64,000 bases of DNA from Nitrospira sp. (lineage in GTDB: Bacteria; Nitrospirota; Nitrospiria; Nitrospirales; Nitrospiraceae), in contig JACOEM010000007.1 in NCBI GenBank assembly GCA_024998565.1, positions 124,001 to 188,000 on the forward strand. The letters are read 5' to 3'. A program made the translations under genes and the position numbers. Each line of letters starts with the position of its first letter. The stretch's first letter is position 1. Under the pieces are notes generated by a model. That model saw nothing but the letters and a program-made list of their open reading frames with translations, had not been told where the DNA came from and ran no database searches. This document shows, in pieces, positions 53,401-61,046 of this stretch.

Positions 53401-53905
53401 TCCACGTGGCGGTTTCCCACAGCAACGCGAGTTTCGAGAGCGCAAAGTCGGCAATCTTCCCGGCGACTTTCAGCACCACGGCCTTGATCGCCGCGCTGAT
53501 GAATCCGCGGCGGCCGCCTGCTTCGGCGATGGGCGCGGCCGGCACCGGGATCGAGAACCGATAGATTCTCTTCCCGCCTCGTCGAATGCCGCGTCGAGCC
53601 GGTTCCGTCGGCATGTGGAAGCGGATGGCTCCGGAGGCGTATCGCGTCATCACGATGTACGCGTCGTCAGGAGCGCCTTCGACATCCAGGGTGAGGGGAG
53701 CCGGAGCCGCCTCGCCTCGTCGGGCCTTCGGCGTCGCGGTGAGGGTTTGCTCGACTTCCCAGCGCTTGGTGGCGGTGAGGTTGGCCACGAAGGGGTCAGG
53801 TACCTCGCCCGCTGCTCGACGCCCTCCACGAGCCTGCTCCGCCGCTCGAACGTCCCAGCCTTCTGATGTCGACCAGCTCACTGTGCCGGATTTTTTGTGC
53901 GCCAT
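50429..53905 (-). CDS. Alpha/beta-hydrolase and CHAT protease fusion with Cys-rich C-terminus
   Basis: Giant protein of 1158 residues in four parts. Residues 1-200: basic, no known domain. Residues about 204-490: alpha/beta hydrolase with oxyanion HG (210-211), nucleophile Ser282 in THSRGG, Asp427 and His470 as likely rest of the triad; related to lipase/PGAP1-like families. Residues about 555-935: CHAT domain, a caspase-like cysteine protease fold, with His797 (FIGHGEY) and Cys843 (LNACETGQG) in the catalytic positions. Residues about 960-1158: a C-terminal domain with CPFF, CAACRRQC (Cys1111, 1131, 1134, 1138), which could bind zinc. No signal peptide or membrane helix. Such fusions of lipase and CHAT resemble predicted effectors or immune-type proteins; target unknown. 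It is 4 kb from the injection-system genes. Confidence 0.85.
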   Translation of the reverse strand: MAHKKSGTVSWSTSEGWDVRAAEQARGGRRAAGEVPDPFVANLTATKRWEVEQTLTATPKARRGEAAPAPLTLDVEGAPDDAYIVMTRYASGAIRFHMPTEPARRGIRRGGKRIYRFSIPVPAAPIAEAGGRRGFISAAIKAVVLKVAGKIADFALSKLALLWETATWKLKKQREGWLSITADGLGGEPSLPAADVQTLSASERNLLFIHGTFSSTKAAFRSLAQTRGSNGRTFFEELQPVYGNRIYGFDHFTLSRTPQENVQMLLEALPSRPTTFDVITHSRGGLVLRHLVERRELFGSLADRFVIGRAVLVASPNEGTPLASPDHVTQYTSWLSNVLELFPDNPFTTGVEFVSEALSWIARRLVGGLPGLASMDNKGDIIQALQATPNPPNEAYSALVANYEPDAGVLQRIIDAGADLFFPTANDLVVPTEGGWRVDVGSGGTVTIPGTRVGCFGLGGNLTQQKAVNHVNFFDDPGTVDFLVRALRGEAQPAAPIDIEHDLPSGKRRGAVRTEARPTIAAGPALQQPAIISPAVAAIPAFKAVPPLVSLTQSPEPDDVFQLALIDPDPRDAVATLIATFRNARVMETVHIGTGKRTGTGRAKNEQTSTQWQDIDAMQQHIHGYIDGDPRYPQLPGEKDLQQFGGALFNTLFPDQVRRLYDAARSEQVTQRLNLIFTSDNHWLARQAWEFIYDPDRRTFLALEEVNFTRNVLTSIPAERIPARTGPMRILVVVAQPLGLGALSVEEETDVIRSGFRRLLDAKLADVELLLDATPELLHRTLEGAAAPFDILHFIGHGEYREQDDCGYLLFENADGGVHELDSTTLRQIVCRRGIRLVCLNACETGQGGREDFSRGVAQALIAGGVPAVVANQYPVLDVSATSFSRHFYWALAMGQSIGDAAREARVAVNYSISGEAIDWAVPVVFARNPAQRICVPRPAAEYERTRTASERQRRRAMQDRIKIGMWNAHRMIPHLPEICDRLTKMQDVYSFETVSFPAPIGTWRREQDEDQAYVVAETLYERLNNKPRELGLDRLVCMINFPLKSGKKKNLYYWPLEPGKGERLSIVSTFDLLDQLTGPEFTVERMMAHLAAAVVADLIPHLPGVGPADCPFFYNRERDIRSIAGRLRFCAACRRQCKKQEDQERLSIAERLLAAYP

Positions 53906-53965
53906 GATGTGCCCCCACTTCGCTCGTCAGACCGAGCGCAATCGATTCATGTGATCTTCTAGCTC

Positions 53966-54036
53966 GTCGCCCGTGTCTCGTGAAGCTTGAGATGAGCGAA
54001 GTTGAAACGAGATACGCTTCACGAGTGACGAGCGAC
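53966..54036. repeat. Imperfect inverted repeat upstream of CHAT-hydrolase gene
   Basis: Arms of 21 bases (53966-53986 and 54016-54036) pair at 17 positions, sharing the core CTCGTGAAGC/GCTTCACGAG, separated by 29 bases that contain another GAAACGAGATACG-like word. It sits 61 bases before the gene starting at 53905, i.e. in its promoter or leader. I recall similar TCTCGTGAAGC repeats in Nitrospira intergenic DNA (not checked). Confidence 0.55.
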
Positions 54037-54487
54037 GGCGGTTCGACTCGTGGCCGCCGCGAACTGCTTGCGCTTATCCCATAACCGGAAAAATGAGGCA
54101 AGAGATTCGTTGGGGCGCAGGGAGAAATGCAAGTATTACGCTGCCCGAAACGAGGCTGACAGCAGAGCAGGGGGAACTGGGATGTGAACGGGAGAATGCT
54201 GAGAAGTCGGGTGTTGTTTCCAGATCAGTCTGCTTGCTCGTCGGCCAACTTTGCGATACATGCGCACGACGCGCTCGATTGGAGAGGAACGACGATGATG
54301 GGGAGAATGGTTTATGGGGTCATTCAGGCAGCTGTCCCAAATAGATAGTCTCCATTCTTGCCCTATCTTGCCCTGGAACGTTGAATCGAGCGAGGAAAAG
54401 GCGTGGGGCGGCGATGAATCGGTTTGCCGTCATCTGTTGCAGGCTCATCCGGTCGATGCGCCGAAGCGTTCGGCTGCGAGAAACCGG
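54037..54487. other. Intergenic stretch without recognisable gene
   Basis: About 450 bases between the repeat and the end of the acyltransferase remnant. Open frames here lack ribosome binding sites and family signatures. A short tandem CTTGCCCTAT/CTTGCCCTGG occurs at about 54357-54375. I see no promoter or terminator that I would defend. Confidence 0.5.
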
Positions 54488-55662
54488 TCAACTTGCGGAG
54501 ACACGGGCAGGTGCGGTGTTGGAGTGACGGTGATCGGGCGCGTGGGCTGCGCGCGGCCGCGTTGCCGCGTGTAGGGTTGTGTGCGGGGCGGCGGTTGGCG
54601 GGAAGGGCAATGCCGGTTGAGCGGGGGTCGGCTTGGAGGATTGTGCGGAAGTTCTTGGTAACCGCTGGGCCAACCTGGCTCCCATCCTGACCATCGGGGC
54701 TTCGATCAGGTGATAGAGGGCAACCGGCAGACCGACGCTCAGGACGACGAGCACCGAATAACGTACCGCCGAGGGGGAGTCCTTCAGCAAGACAAACGCG
54801 GTCCACTGGGCATGTAAATGCGTGAGGTAGATGCCATACGAGTATCGCGCAATCAGGGCACAGGCCTTGCGCATTGCCGGTAGCTGGAGCTCGGCAAAGA
54901 ACGGCGCGGTCACACCAATCAGCATGCACAGGGCCCACTGGGCGGTGATCTCATGTTCGGAGTGATTTCCATACCCCAGGATAGCGCCGGCTATGAGCAG
55001 AGTGAGAGGCCAACCGATAAACGGGAGCCGGAATCGTTGCATCCCGAACCCCAGGAAGTAGCTGCCACGCCGGCGATGAAGCAGGGCGCATATTGGGCCA
55101 CCCCGAGGCGGCTTGACACGTAAGGCTGGGCAATCGCACCAACGACAGCGACGCACCAGAGTACGAAAATTCCACGGACGCCATAGGCCTTCCCGGCGAG
55201 ATAGAGGAACGGCAGCACCATGTACATGGCCACCTCATAAGGGAGACTCCAGAGGACGGAGGTGACCACGGGTTTGTACATGAACTCCGTGTAGAGAAAC
55301 AGATTGGCCAGGATGGTCGACAGGTCCGGGTCTGACCAGGGCCACCAGGGAGCGCGGGGCAGTTGAAAGAGAATGATTACAGAGACGCAGACGATGCTGA
55401 GGGGATAGATGCGAAACAACCGGCGGAGATAAAAGGTTAAAAAGAAGCTGCCCCCCTTAGTTTCGATCCGTTCCAGCGAGAACATCAACACGAGACTGGT
55501 ATGGACGAAGAAGAGCAGCACGCCGAACTGGCCGAGATAATCAGGCAACCGGATGTTCGTTGTGATGAAGAGATGAAAAAAATAGACGAGCAGCACTGCG
55601 GTCGCCCGGAGGAGGTCCAGATTGGGCGACGAAAACGGCGTCGGTTGAGCGCTGCGAGTCAT
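54488..55662 (-). pseudogene. Acyltransferase-3 (OafA-like) gene interrupted by a frameshift
   Basis: Integral-membrane O-acyltransferase of the acyltransferase-3 family, split over two frames. The first part (start MTRSAQPTPFSS at 55662) has NLDLLRATAVLLVYFFHLF with the family Arg/His motif, YLRRLFRIYPLS and WSLPYEVAMYMVLPFL; after GVA the reading leaves the frame near 55063. The second part continues exactly with SYFLGFGMQRFRLPFIGWPLTLLIAG and SYGIYLTHLHAQW. One base missing between 55063 and 55066 explains the break. It is either a true recent mutation or a sequencing/assembly error. Such enzymes acetylate surface polysaccharides. The C-terminal tail (after about 54700) is Pro/Ala/Thr-rich and of low complexity. 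Confidence 0.85.
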
Positions 55663-56100
55663 GCCGCGAGTCCGCTGCGACACCGATCCATGTGGGCGTT
55701 GCCCTCGCCGTGCAAGGTCATAGCGCTGCAGATCCTCAGAGCGTTCACATCTACGCCGGCCCCACGCGACATTCATCGCGGGAGTGGCGAGCATGGGATG
55801 TGTGAATCGACTGTCAGGATGGCCACTATCCGCGCGGAGACGATGCGGAAATTGGAGCATGCTGAGAGCCCGTATTGTTCTGGTCACTCGGGGCCCGATG
55901 ATGTAGGAATTCGTGACCAAGACGGAGTACACATGATTGGGCGAGTCACTGTCAACCCTTCCGGAGAGTTTTCTTTGGGGACGATCGCACTGTGTCAGAT
56001 TAGATCACGTGAGCGGCATCGACGACCCGCGTCCATATACGTAGTTATTGGTGATGGGGGATCCCGAAGCGAGCCACAAAAATATCCGCCGTCGCCCTGC
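55663..56100. other. Intergenic stretch without recognisable gene
   Basis: About 440 bases between the acyltransferase start and the end of the acid-phosphatase gene. The open frame on the plus strand overlaps the coding region of the acyltransferase and looks like its shadow. Nothing recognisable on either strand. Confidence 0.5.
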
Positions 56101-56988
56101 TTACTGCGCGTTGTGAAGCAACTGCAATTTAAATAACAGTTTCTCGGCCTCCGTGAGACCGGGTGGAGTGAGCGATGTTTCCCAGGTTCCGTACATCGGA
56201 TTCGGAAGGAGAAACCACGACCTTCCCCACCGATGGTCGTGTTGTCCGGCCAGTGCGATTCGATGCCCCGGCTTGTCCCGTGCCCCATCGACAAAATCTC
56301 CCAGATCGTCCCCGATGAGGAGCAGGATCCGGTACCGCTCGGCCAAGTAGCGTCTCCGGTTCGATTTGTTCGGCGGCCATCGAAAGGGCGGTTCACCTTC
56401 GAGCAGCAGGGTATCGAGATCGGTCGGAAGGGGAATGCCGAGTTTCTCGAGGTTGCGCCTGGTTGAGGATTCCTGGTGAGCCCTGCGGTTCGAGACGAAG
56501 AACACCGTGACGCCTTTCTTTCGAGCCTCGGCGATAAATTCCAGGGCTCCCGGCATCGCCTGCGCGGAGGCTTCCTGTACCCATTGTTCCCACATCGGCT
56601 GGTTGAAAGTGGTGCGCTGTGCCATCAATCGTGCCTCGAAGGGGCTGTTGTCCAGCACGGTTTCGTCGAGATCCAGGATCACGGCGGGAGGCAGGTGTTG
56701 AAAGTCTCCGGTCTGTTCGAGACTGGCCGTTGAGCGCCTGTCGATCAACGCGCGGTCCAGCGCGTCCCCCGCTTGTCGATAGGTCATGACACTAAGGACG
56801 TGGTATTCAGCAGACGTGTGCATCCAGAGCAGGCTGTGCAGCAGTTCATGACTGTCCCGCACTTCCGAACAGCCTCCGCATAATAGGAGGAGGATAAGGA
56901 AGAAGGACCAGGACCGATGCGGTCTGAACGCTGCCGTGGTAGCTCCTCGTGATATGTGCGACATCTCTGAATCCTCTGCCATAGGCAT
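56101..56988 (-). CDS. Lipoprotein e(P4)-like acid phosphatase / 5'-nucleotidase
   Basis: HAD-superfamily class C acid phosphatase of 295 residues starting at ATG 56988 behind GGAG. The signal ends in a lipobox (ILLLLCGGC), so it is anchored at the outer membrane or periplasmic face. Catalytic motif DLDETVLDNSPFEA has the two Asp residues (DxDxT), FFVSNRR is motif II, and GDDLGDFVDGAR motif IV. Members hydrolyse NMN, 5'-nucleotides or other phosphomonoesters outside the cytoplasm. The N-terminal SEVRDSHELLHSLLWM part matches the family start. It is divergent from the sigma-54 activator. Confidence 0.93.
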   Translation of the reverse strand: MPMAEDSEMSHISRGATTAAFRPHRSWSFFLILLLLCGGCSEVRDSHELLHSLLWMHTSAEYHVLSVMTYRQAGDALDRALIDRRSTASLEQTGDFQHLPPAVILDLDETVLDNSPFEARLMAQRTTFNQPMWEQWVQEASAQAMPGALEFIAEARKKGVTVFFVSNRRAHQESSTRRNLEKLGIPLPTDLDTLLLEGEPPFRWPPNKSNRRRYLAERYRILLLIGDDLGDFVDGARDKPGHRIALAGQHDHRWGRSWFLLPNPMYGTWETSLTPPGLTEAEKLLFKLQLLHNAQ

Positions 56989-57444
56989 GCGGTGCTCCGT
57001 TGTCGTGATGGAGACGATTGCGAATACGTAGATGGAGTTGACCCGTTCATCACCCGTGCGAGCGTGCATTCTACGCGTGGAGAATCGAGCGGTCTATCCC
57101 GTGGATGCATGGCCAGGTTCGGCGTCCTGTGTTATAAGAGCGCGCGATGCTGGCCGGTGTCGCGGACTGTATCTAAAACTACCGGTGACTGTATCGAATC
57201 GCATACAGGAACAGGGAGAAGGGTGGCCATGTGCGATTGAAGCCCCACGTCCTTGCAACCCGGTGCATTCAGAACATTGACATCGAGCGGGGTTTGTCGA
57301 TGATGTCTCGTTCTGATACATGGGTTGGCATCGTGCACATCGGATGGTACGAATGGTGCACATTTACGTAGAAAGGCGTTTTATTCCTACCGGTCGTTCA
57401 TCGACCGAACATCGATACGCTTTTCGCAGCAAAGGGTGAGTCGG
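56989..57444. other. Divergent intergenic region
   Basis: About 455 bases between the start codons of the acid-phosphatase gene (minus) and the sigma-54 activator (plus). It should contain both promoters. I cannot single out a defensible sigma-70 or sigma-54 element here, nor a copy of the two dyads found behind the activator gene. Confidence 0.5.
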
Positions 57445-58899
57445 ATGAAGGACTTCATCAGAATCCTCTTGGTCACTTCGGACAATGAGTATCAGGCCTG
57501 GTTCGATGAGGCTCACCTTGTACACGTGTTGCAACGTGTCTTGCCCGGAGTGACCATAGAGTTCGACCGGGTCTCGAATCCTTCCGTACCCTGTCCTCGC
57601 TCCCCGCACGTGCTGCTGCTTGACCATCAGCCTGCGGCGCCTTCATCGACACAGCGGCTTGCCGATGTGGCCGGCCGTTGGCCGGACGTGCCGATACTAG
57701 GGTTGTTTGCGGCGGAGCATGGCCGCCGGCCACAGTTCGTGAACGGAGTTCCGACGGAGTTGAACGACTTTGTGTTGTGCCCGGTGGATGGAGACGAGTT
57801 GGCCCTGCGAATCGGGCGAATCTTCATCGCCGGGCGGAGTTCAACACCCTATGGAATGGGTCGGTCCCAGCGCGTGAGGATCGATTCACTTGTGGGGGAG
57901 AGCTTGATCTTTCAGGCACAGGTTGAAAAAATTCCTCTCTTTGCCGATGTAGATGCGACGGTGCTGCTGCAGGGTGAAACCGGGACTGGGAAGGAAGTGT
58001 TTGCTCGCGCAATTCACTATTCCAGCGCCAGGAAGGACCATGCGTTCATTCCGATCAATTGTGCGGCACTGCCCGATCAGTTGTTTGAAAATGAACTGTT
58101 CGGGCATGCGAAGGGCGCCTATACGAGCGCGGCCAGCGAACAGGGCGGGCTCGTCCTCGAGGCCGAGGGCGGGACGTTGTTCCTCGACGAGGTCGATGCG
58201 CTGAACCCGTACGCTCAGGCGAAGCTGCTGCGCTTCGTGCAATACCGGGAGTATCGGCCGTTGGGCTGTTCGCGCACGAAGCTCGCGAACGTGCGGATCA
58301 TCGCGGCATCCAATCACGATCTCCGGCAAGCCGTGACGGAGCGGCAGTTTCGCGAGGATCTCTTCCACCGGCTCAATGTGTTGTCGATGGTGGTGCCGCC
58401 TTTGCGGGAGCGTGTGGAAGACATTCCGTTGCTGGCCAACCGGTTTCTCCAGCGCTTCCGGCGAACGGATGGACAAGGCCCGCGACGGTTGTCCGACGAG
58501 GCCATCCGGAAATTGATCGCGTATGCCTGGCCGGGGAATGTGCGGGAGTTGGAGAGTACGCTCCAACGGGCCGTCGTCATGTGCGGGTGCGCGACGATTC
58601 AGGCGCAGGATATCGAGTGTGCGGGGGAGGCATCCAAAACCCTCTGTCTGGACGGCTCGCTTCGCGCGGCGAAAACCTCCGCGACCATGGACGTCGAGCG
58701 GGCCTATCTCGTGAAAACGCTGGTGACCTTCCGGGGAAATGTGACGCATGCGGCCAAAGCGGCGGGCAAAGAACGCCGCAGTTTTCAACGACTCCTTCGA
58801 AAATACGGGATCGATCGCGAAGCGTATCAGAACGATCCGACCGATCCCTCGCGCGATTGTCCGTCGCCCTTCCAGACACCGTTCGACGGCCGCGCCTGA
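57445..58899 (+). CDS. Sigma-54-dependent transcriptional activator next to injection-system operon
   Basis: NtrC-type activator of 484 residues. The ATG at 57445 is preceded by AAAGGG. N-terminal about 1-130: a receiver-like domain whose LLLD ends in Asp60 at the phosphoacceptor place, but with VTSDN instead of the usual acidic pair, so phosphorylation is doubtful. AAA+ domain about 145-400: Walker A GETGTGKE, Walker B GGTLFLDEVD, arginine fingers in FREDLFHRL. The sigma-54-contact loop is GAYTSA rather than GAFTGA. C-terminal Fis-type helix-turn-helix (VTHAAKAAGKERRSFQRLLRKYG). Two dyads and a -24/-12 promoter follow directly, so its target is most likely the operon behind it. Confidence 0.93.
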   Translation: MKDFIRILLVTSDNEYQAWFDEAHLVHVLQRVLPGVTIEFDRVSNPSVPCPRSPHVLLLDHQPAAPSSTQRLADVAGRWPDVPILGLFAAEHGRRPQFVNGVPTELNDFVLCPVDGDELALRIGRIFIAGRSSTPYGMGRSQRVRIDSLVGESLIFQAQVEKIPLFADVDATVLLQGETGTGKEVFARAIHYSSARKDHAFIPINCAALPDQLFENELFGHAKGAYTSAASEQGGLVLEAEGGTLFLDEVDALNPYAQAKLLRFVQYREYRPLGCSRTKLANVRIIAASNHDLRQAVTERQFREDLFHRLNVLSMVVPPLRERVEDIPLLANRFLQRFRRTDGQGPRRLSDEAIRKLIAYAWPGNVRELESTLQRAVVMCGCATIQAQDIECAGEASKTLCLDGSLRAAKTSATMDVERAYLVKTLVTFRGNVTHAAKAAGKERRSFQRLLRKYGIDREAYQNDPTDPSRDCPSPFQTPFDGRA

Positions 58900-58912
58900 G
58901 TTCCTCACCACC

Positions 58913-58928
58913 GCGGCAGTTTTGCCGC
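58913..58928. promoter_or_regulatory. Upstream dyad 1 (candidate activator binding site)
   Basis: GCGGCAGTTTTGCCGC: 6-bp inverted arms with the same sequence as dyad 2, differing only in the central four bases. It lies 14 bases after the activator stop codon and about 140 bases before the sigma-54 promoter, in the usual place for an enhancer. Confidence 0.7.
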
Positions 58929-58984
58929 ACAGATCATCGCCTTGATTTTCAAGCCTGTTTAAAAGTTTGCATCGTCTCAATACT

Positions 58985-59000
58985 GCGGCAATATTGCCGC
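58985..59000. promoter_or_regulatory. Upstream dyad 2 (candidate activator binding site)
   Basis: GCGGCAATATTGCCGC, a perfect 16-bp palindrome with the same GCGGCA/TGCCGC arms as dyad 1. Centres are 72 bp apart, about seven helical turns, so both would face the same side of the DNA. It lies 60 bases before the -24 element. Confidence 0.75.
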
Positions 59001-59059
59001 GCCATCCCGTTGCACCTGTTCGATTCCCTTTAAAACGCAGGAAACGGGATTCTCCCTAA

Positions 59060-59075
59060 TGGCATTGCTCTTGCT
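59060..59075 (+). promoter_or_regulatory. Sigma-54 promoter of the injection-system operon
   Basis: TGGCATTGCTCTTGCT matches TGGCA at -24 and TTGCT at -12 with exactly the required spacing. Expected transcription start is near 59086, about 40 bases before the first gene of the operon. The activator gene and paired dyads lie directly upstream. Confidence 0.75.
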
Positions 59076-59125
59076 CACTCACGCAGGAGTGCCGTGATGA
59101 AGTGAGGCTCCGGGGATCAGGCCGG

Positions 59126-59404
59126 ATGGAAGAGCACGATGCAGAGTTCAGGCGCAGTATTCTCGACTACCTGGTTCATCATCCTGGCGCGAAAGACACG
59201 CAGAAAGGGGTGCTGAATTGGTGGATCGCTGCACCGTGCCTGGATGAAGGCGCCGAACGTCTCGCGATCGAGGCGTTGGAGAAGCTGGTTGCGCAAGGCT
59301 GGGTCCTGAAACGGGACACGTCGAATCAGCCGATCTATAGCCTGAATCATGCGCACCTGAAGGAGATACGAACATTTCTGACACAGGACGGAAACGAGAG
59401 GTGA
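59126..59404 (+). CDS. Small winged-helix-like protein, first gene of injection-system operon
   Basis: Protein of 92 residues. Start ATG at 59126 (MEEHDAEFRRSIL); GTG at 59102 is possible, and a tiny ATG-AAG-TGA frame sits in front. Its pattern (SILDYLVHHPGAKDT, AIEALEKLVAQGWV, YSLNHAHLKEIRTFL) looks like a winged helix with a beta-wing. Located 25 bases in front of the sheath gene, it may be a local regulator or an assembly factor. No closer family is recognised. Confidence 0.7.
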   Translation: MEEHDAEFRRSILDYLVHHPGAKDTQKGVLNWWIAAPCLDEGAERLAIEALEKLVAQGWVLKRDTSNQPIYSLNHAHLKEIRTFLTQDGNER

Positions 59405-59429
59405 ACGTCCTAAGCCGAGGAGGATCAGC

Positions 59430-61034
59430 ATGCCAGTGCAACCAACCTATCCGGGTGTGTACATCGAGGAGCTGCCGAGCGGGGTGCGCACGATCACCGG
59501 AGTCGCCACGTCGATCACAGGGTTTGTAGGCAAGGCCGTGCGCGGCCCGGCCGATCAACCGGTGACGATCACGAGTTTTGCGGATTACGAGCGGGTCTTC
59601 GGCGGGCTGCATCGCGATATGACCTTGAGCTATGCCGTGCGTGATTTTTTTCTGAACGGCGGCGGGCAAGCCGTGATCGTGCGTCTTTACAAGGCCACCG
59701 CGGGAAGTGCTGCGAAGGCGACCTTTGAAGTGCCGAACCTGACGCTGCAGGCTGCATCGGAAGGCGCGTGGGGCATGCTGGTTCGCGCGCGGGTTGAGAA
59801 AAAGGCTTCGACCGATCCGAATCTGATCGCCGTCGCTACCCGGCTTGGCGTGCAACCGGCCGATCTGTTCGACTTGATTGTGCGCGACGGCAGCACCGGC
59901 ATCACGGAAACCTTTCTCAACCTCACCACCAAGGACAGCGCGCGGCGCGCCGATCGCGTGCTGGCGGCCGAGTCGAGTTTCGTCCGTGTCACGGCCGCGT
60001 TGCCATCGAACTCGTCGCCGTCCGCCCATGCCGGCAGTCTGGCCGACGCTGACGTCTGGACGGCCGGCACGAAGTCCACGGCCGCGAAGAATGCCGCTCC
60101 GGCAGACATTGCCGTCGATAGCGCCGTGCTCGATGCGGCCGCGTACAAAGGAAGCCAAACCGGTAAAACCGGACTCTATCAGCTGGAAAAAGTCGATCTC
60201 TTCAACCTGCTCTGTATCCTGCCCGACGCGCGCGGCGGGGATGTGCCGGATGACGTGTATCAGGAGGCGCTCAGCTACTGTGTCAAGCGGCGGGCCATGC
60301 TGATCGTCGATCCGAAGGCGGCTTGGGCGACGGTGAGCGCCGCACAGTCGGGAGTCCCCGGGATGAATCTGAACGGCGACATGGCGCGTAACGCGGCGAT
60401 CTACTTTCCTCGCATCAAGCAGGCCGATTCACAGCTCGGGGGGCAAGTGGAGACCTTCGTGCCCTGTGGTGTGATTGCCGGCGTGATGGCGAGAACGGAC
60501 AGCCGACGCGGAGTGTGGAAGGCGCCGGCGGGGCTCGACGCCTCGTTGAGCGGCGTGGCCGGTCTGCAGCTCGATATGACGGATGCGGAGAACGGTCTCC
60601 TGAATCCGCTGGGTATCAACTGTCTCCGGACATTCCCGGTCCACGGTCGAGTGGTATGGGGTTCCCGGACCATGCGGGGTGCGGATGCGGCGGCGGATGA
60701 GTACAAGTATGTGCCGGTTCGTCGGCTGGCCCTGTTCCTCGAAGAAAGCCTCTATCGCGGCACGCAGTGGGTGGTGTTCGAACCGAACGATGAGCCCCTC
60801 TGGGCGCAGATCAGGCTGAACCTGGGCGCGTTCATGCACAACCTGTTTCGGCAGGGTGCATTTCAGGGCACCGCTCCGCGGGACGCCTACTTCGTGAAGT
60901 GCGACAAGGAAACGACCACACAAAACGATATCAATCTCGGCATCGTCAACATCGTCGTCGGATTCGCTCCGCTCAAACCTGCAGAGTTCGTCATCATCAA
61001 GCTCCAGCAGATGGCCGGCCAGATCGCGACCTAG
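59430..61034 (+). CDS. Contractile tail sheath protein (eCIS/phage-type)
   Basis: Sheath subunit of 534 residues that surrounds the inner tube and contracts to drive it into a target. The beginning PTYPGVYIEELPSGVRTITGV (short stretch) is the hallmark of phage/PVC sheath proteins, followed by TSITGFVGKAVRGP and SYAVRDFFLNGGGQAVIVRL; the C-terminal third has the conserved core NCLRTFPVHGRVVWGSRTM, VPVRRLALFLEESLYRGTQWVVFEPN and LWAQIRLNLGAFMHNL. GAGGAGG lies 7 bases before the start. Next is the tube gene. Confidence 0.95.
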   Translation: MPVQPTYPGVYIEELPSGVRTITGVATSITGFVGKAVRGPADQPVTITSFADYERVFGGLHRDMTLSYAVRDFFLNGGGQAVIVRLYKATAGSAAKATFEVPNLTLQAASEGAWGMLVRARVEKKASTDPNLIAVATRLGVQPADLFDLIVRDGSTGITETFLNLTTKDSARRADRVLAAESSFVRVTAALPSNSSPSAHAGSLADADVWTAGTKSTAAKNAAPADIAVDSAVLDAAAYKGSQTGKTGLYQLEKVDLFNLLCILPDARGGDVPDDVYQEALSYCVKRRAMLIVDPKAAWATVSAAQSGVPGMNLNGDMARNAAIYFPRIKQADSQLGGQVETFVPCGVIAGVMARTDSRRGVWKAPAGLDASLSGVAGLQLDMTDAENGLLNPLGINCLRTFPVHGRVVWGSRTMRGADAAADEYKYVPVRRLALFLEESLYRGTQWVVFEPNDEPLWAQIRLNLGAFMHNLFRQGAFQGTAPRDAYFVKCDKETTTQNDINLGIVNIVVGFAPLKPAEFVIIKLQQMAGQIAT

Positions 61035-61046
61035 GAGGAGGAAAAC

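Noticed and set aside
50429-53905. Plus-strand frames opposite the CHAT-fusion gene
   Set aside because: All are shadows without ribosome binding sites or family resemblance.
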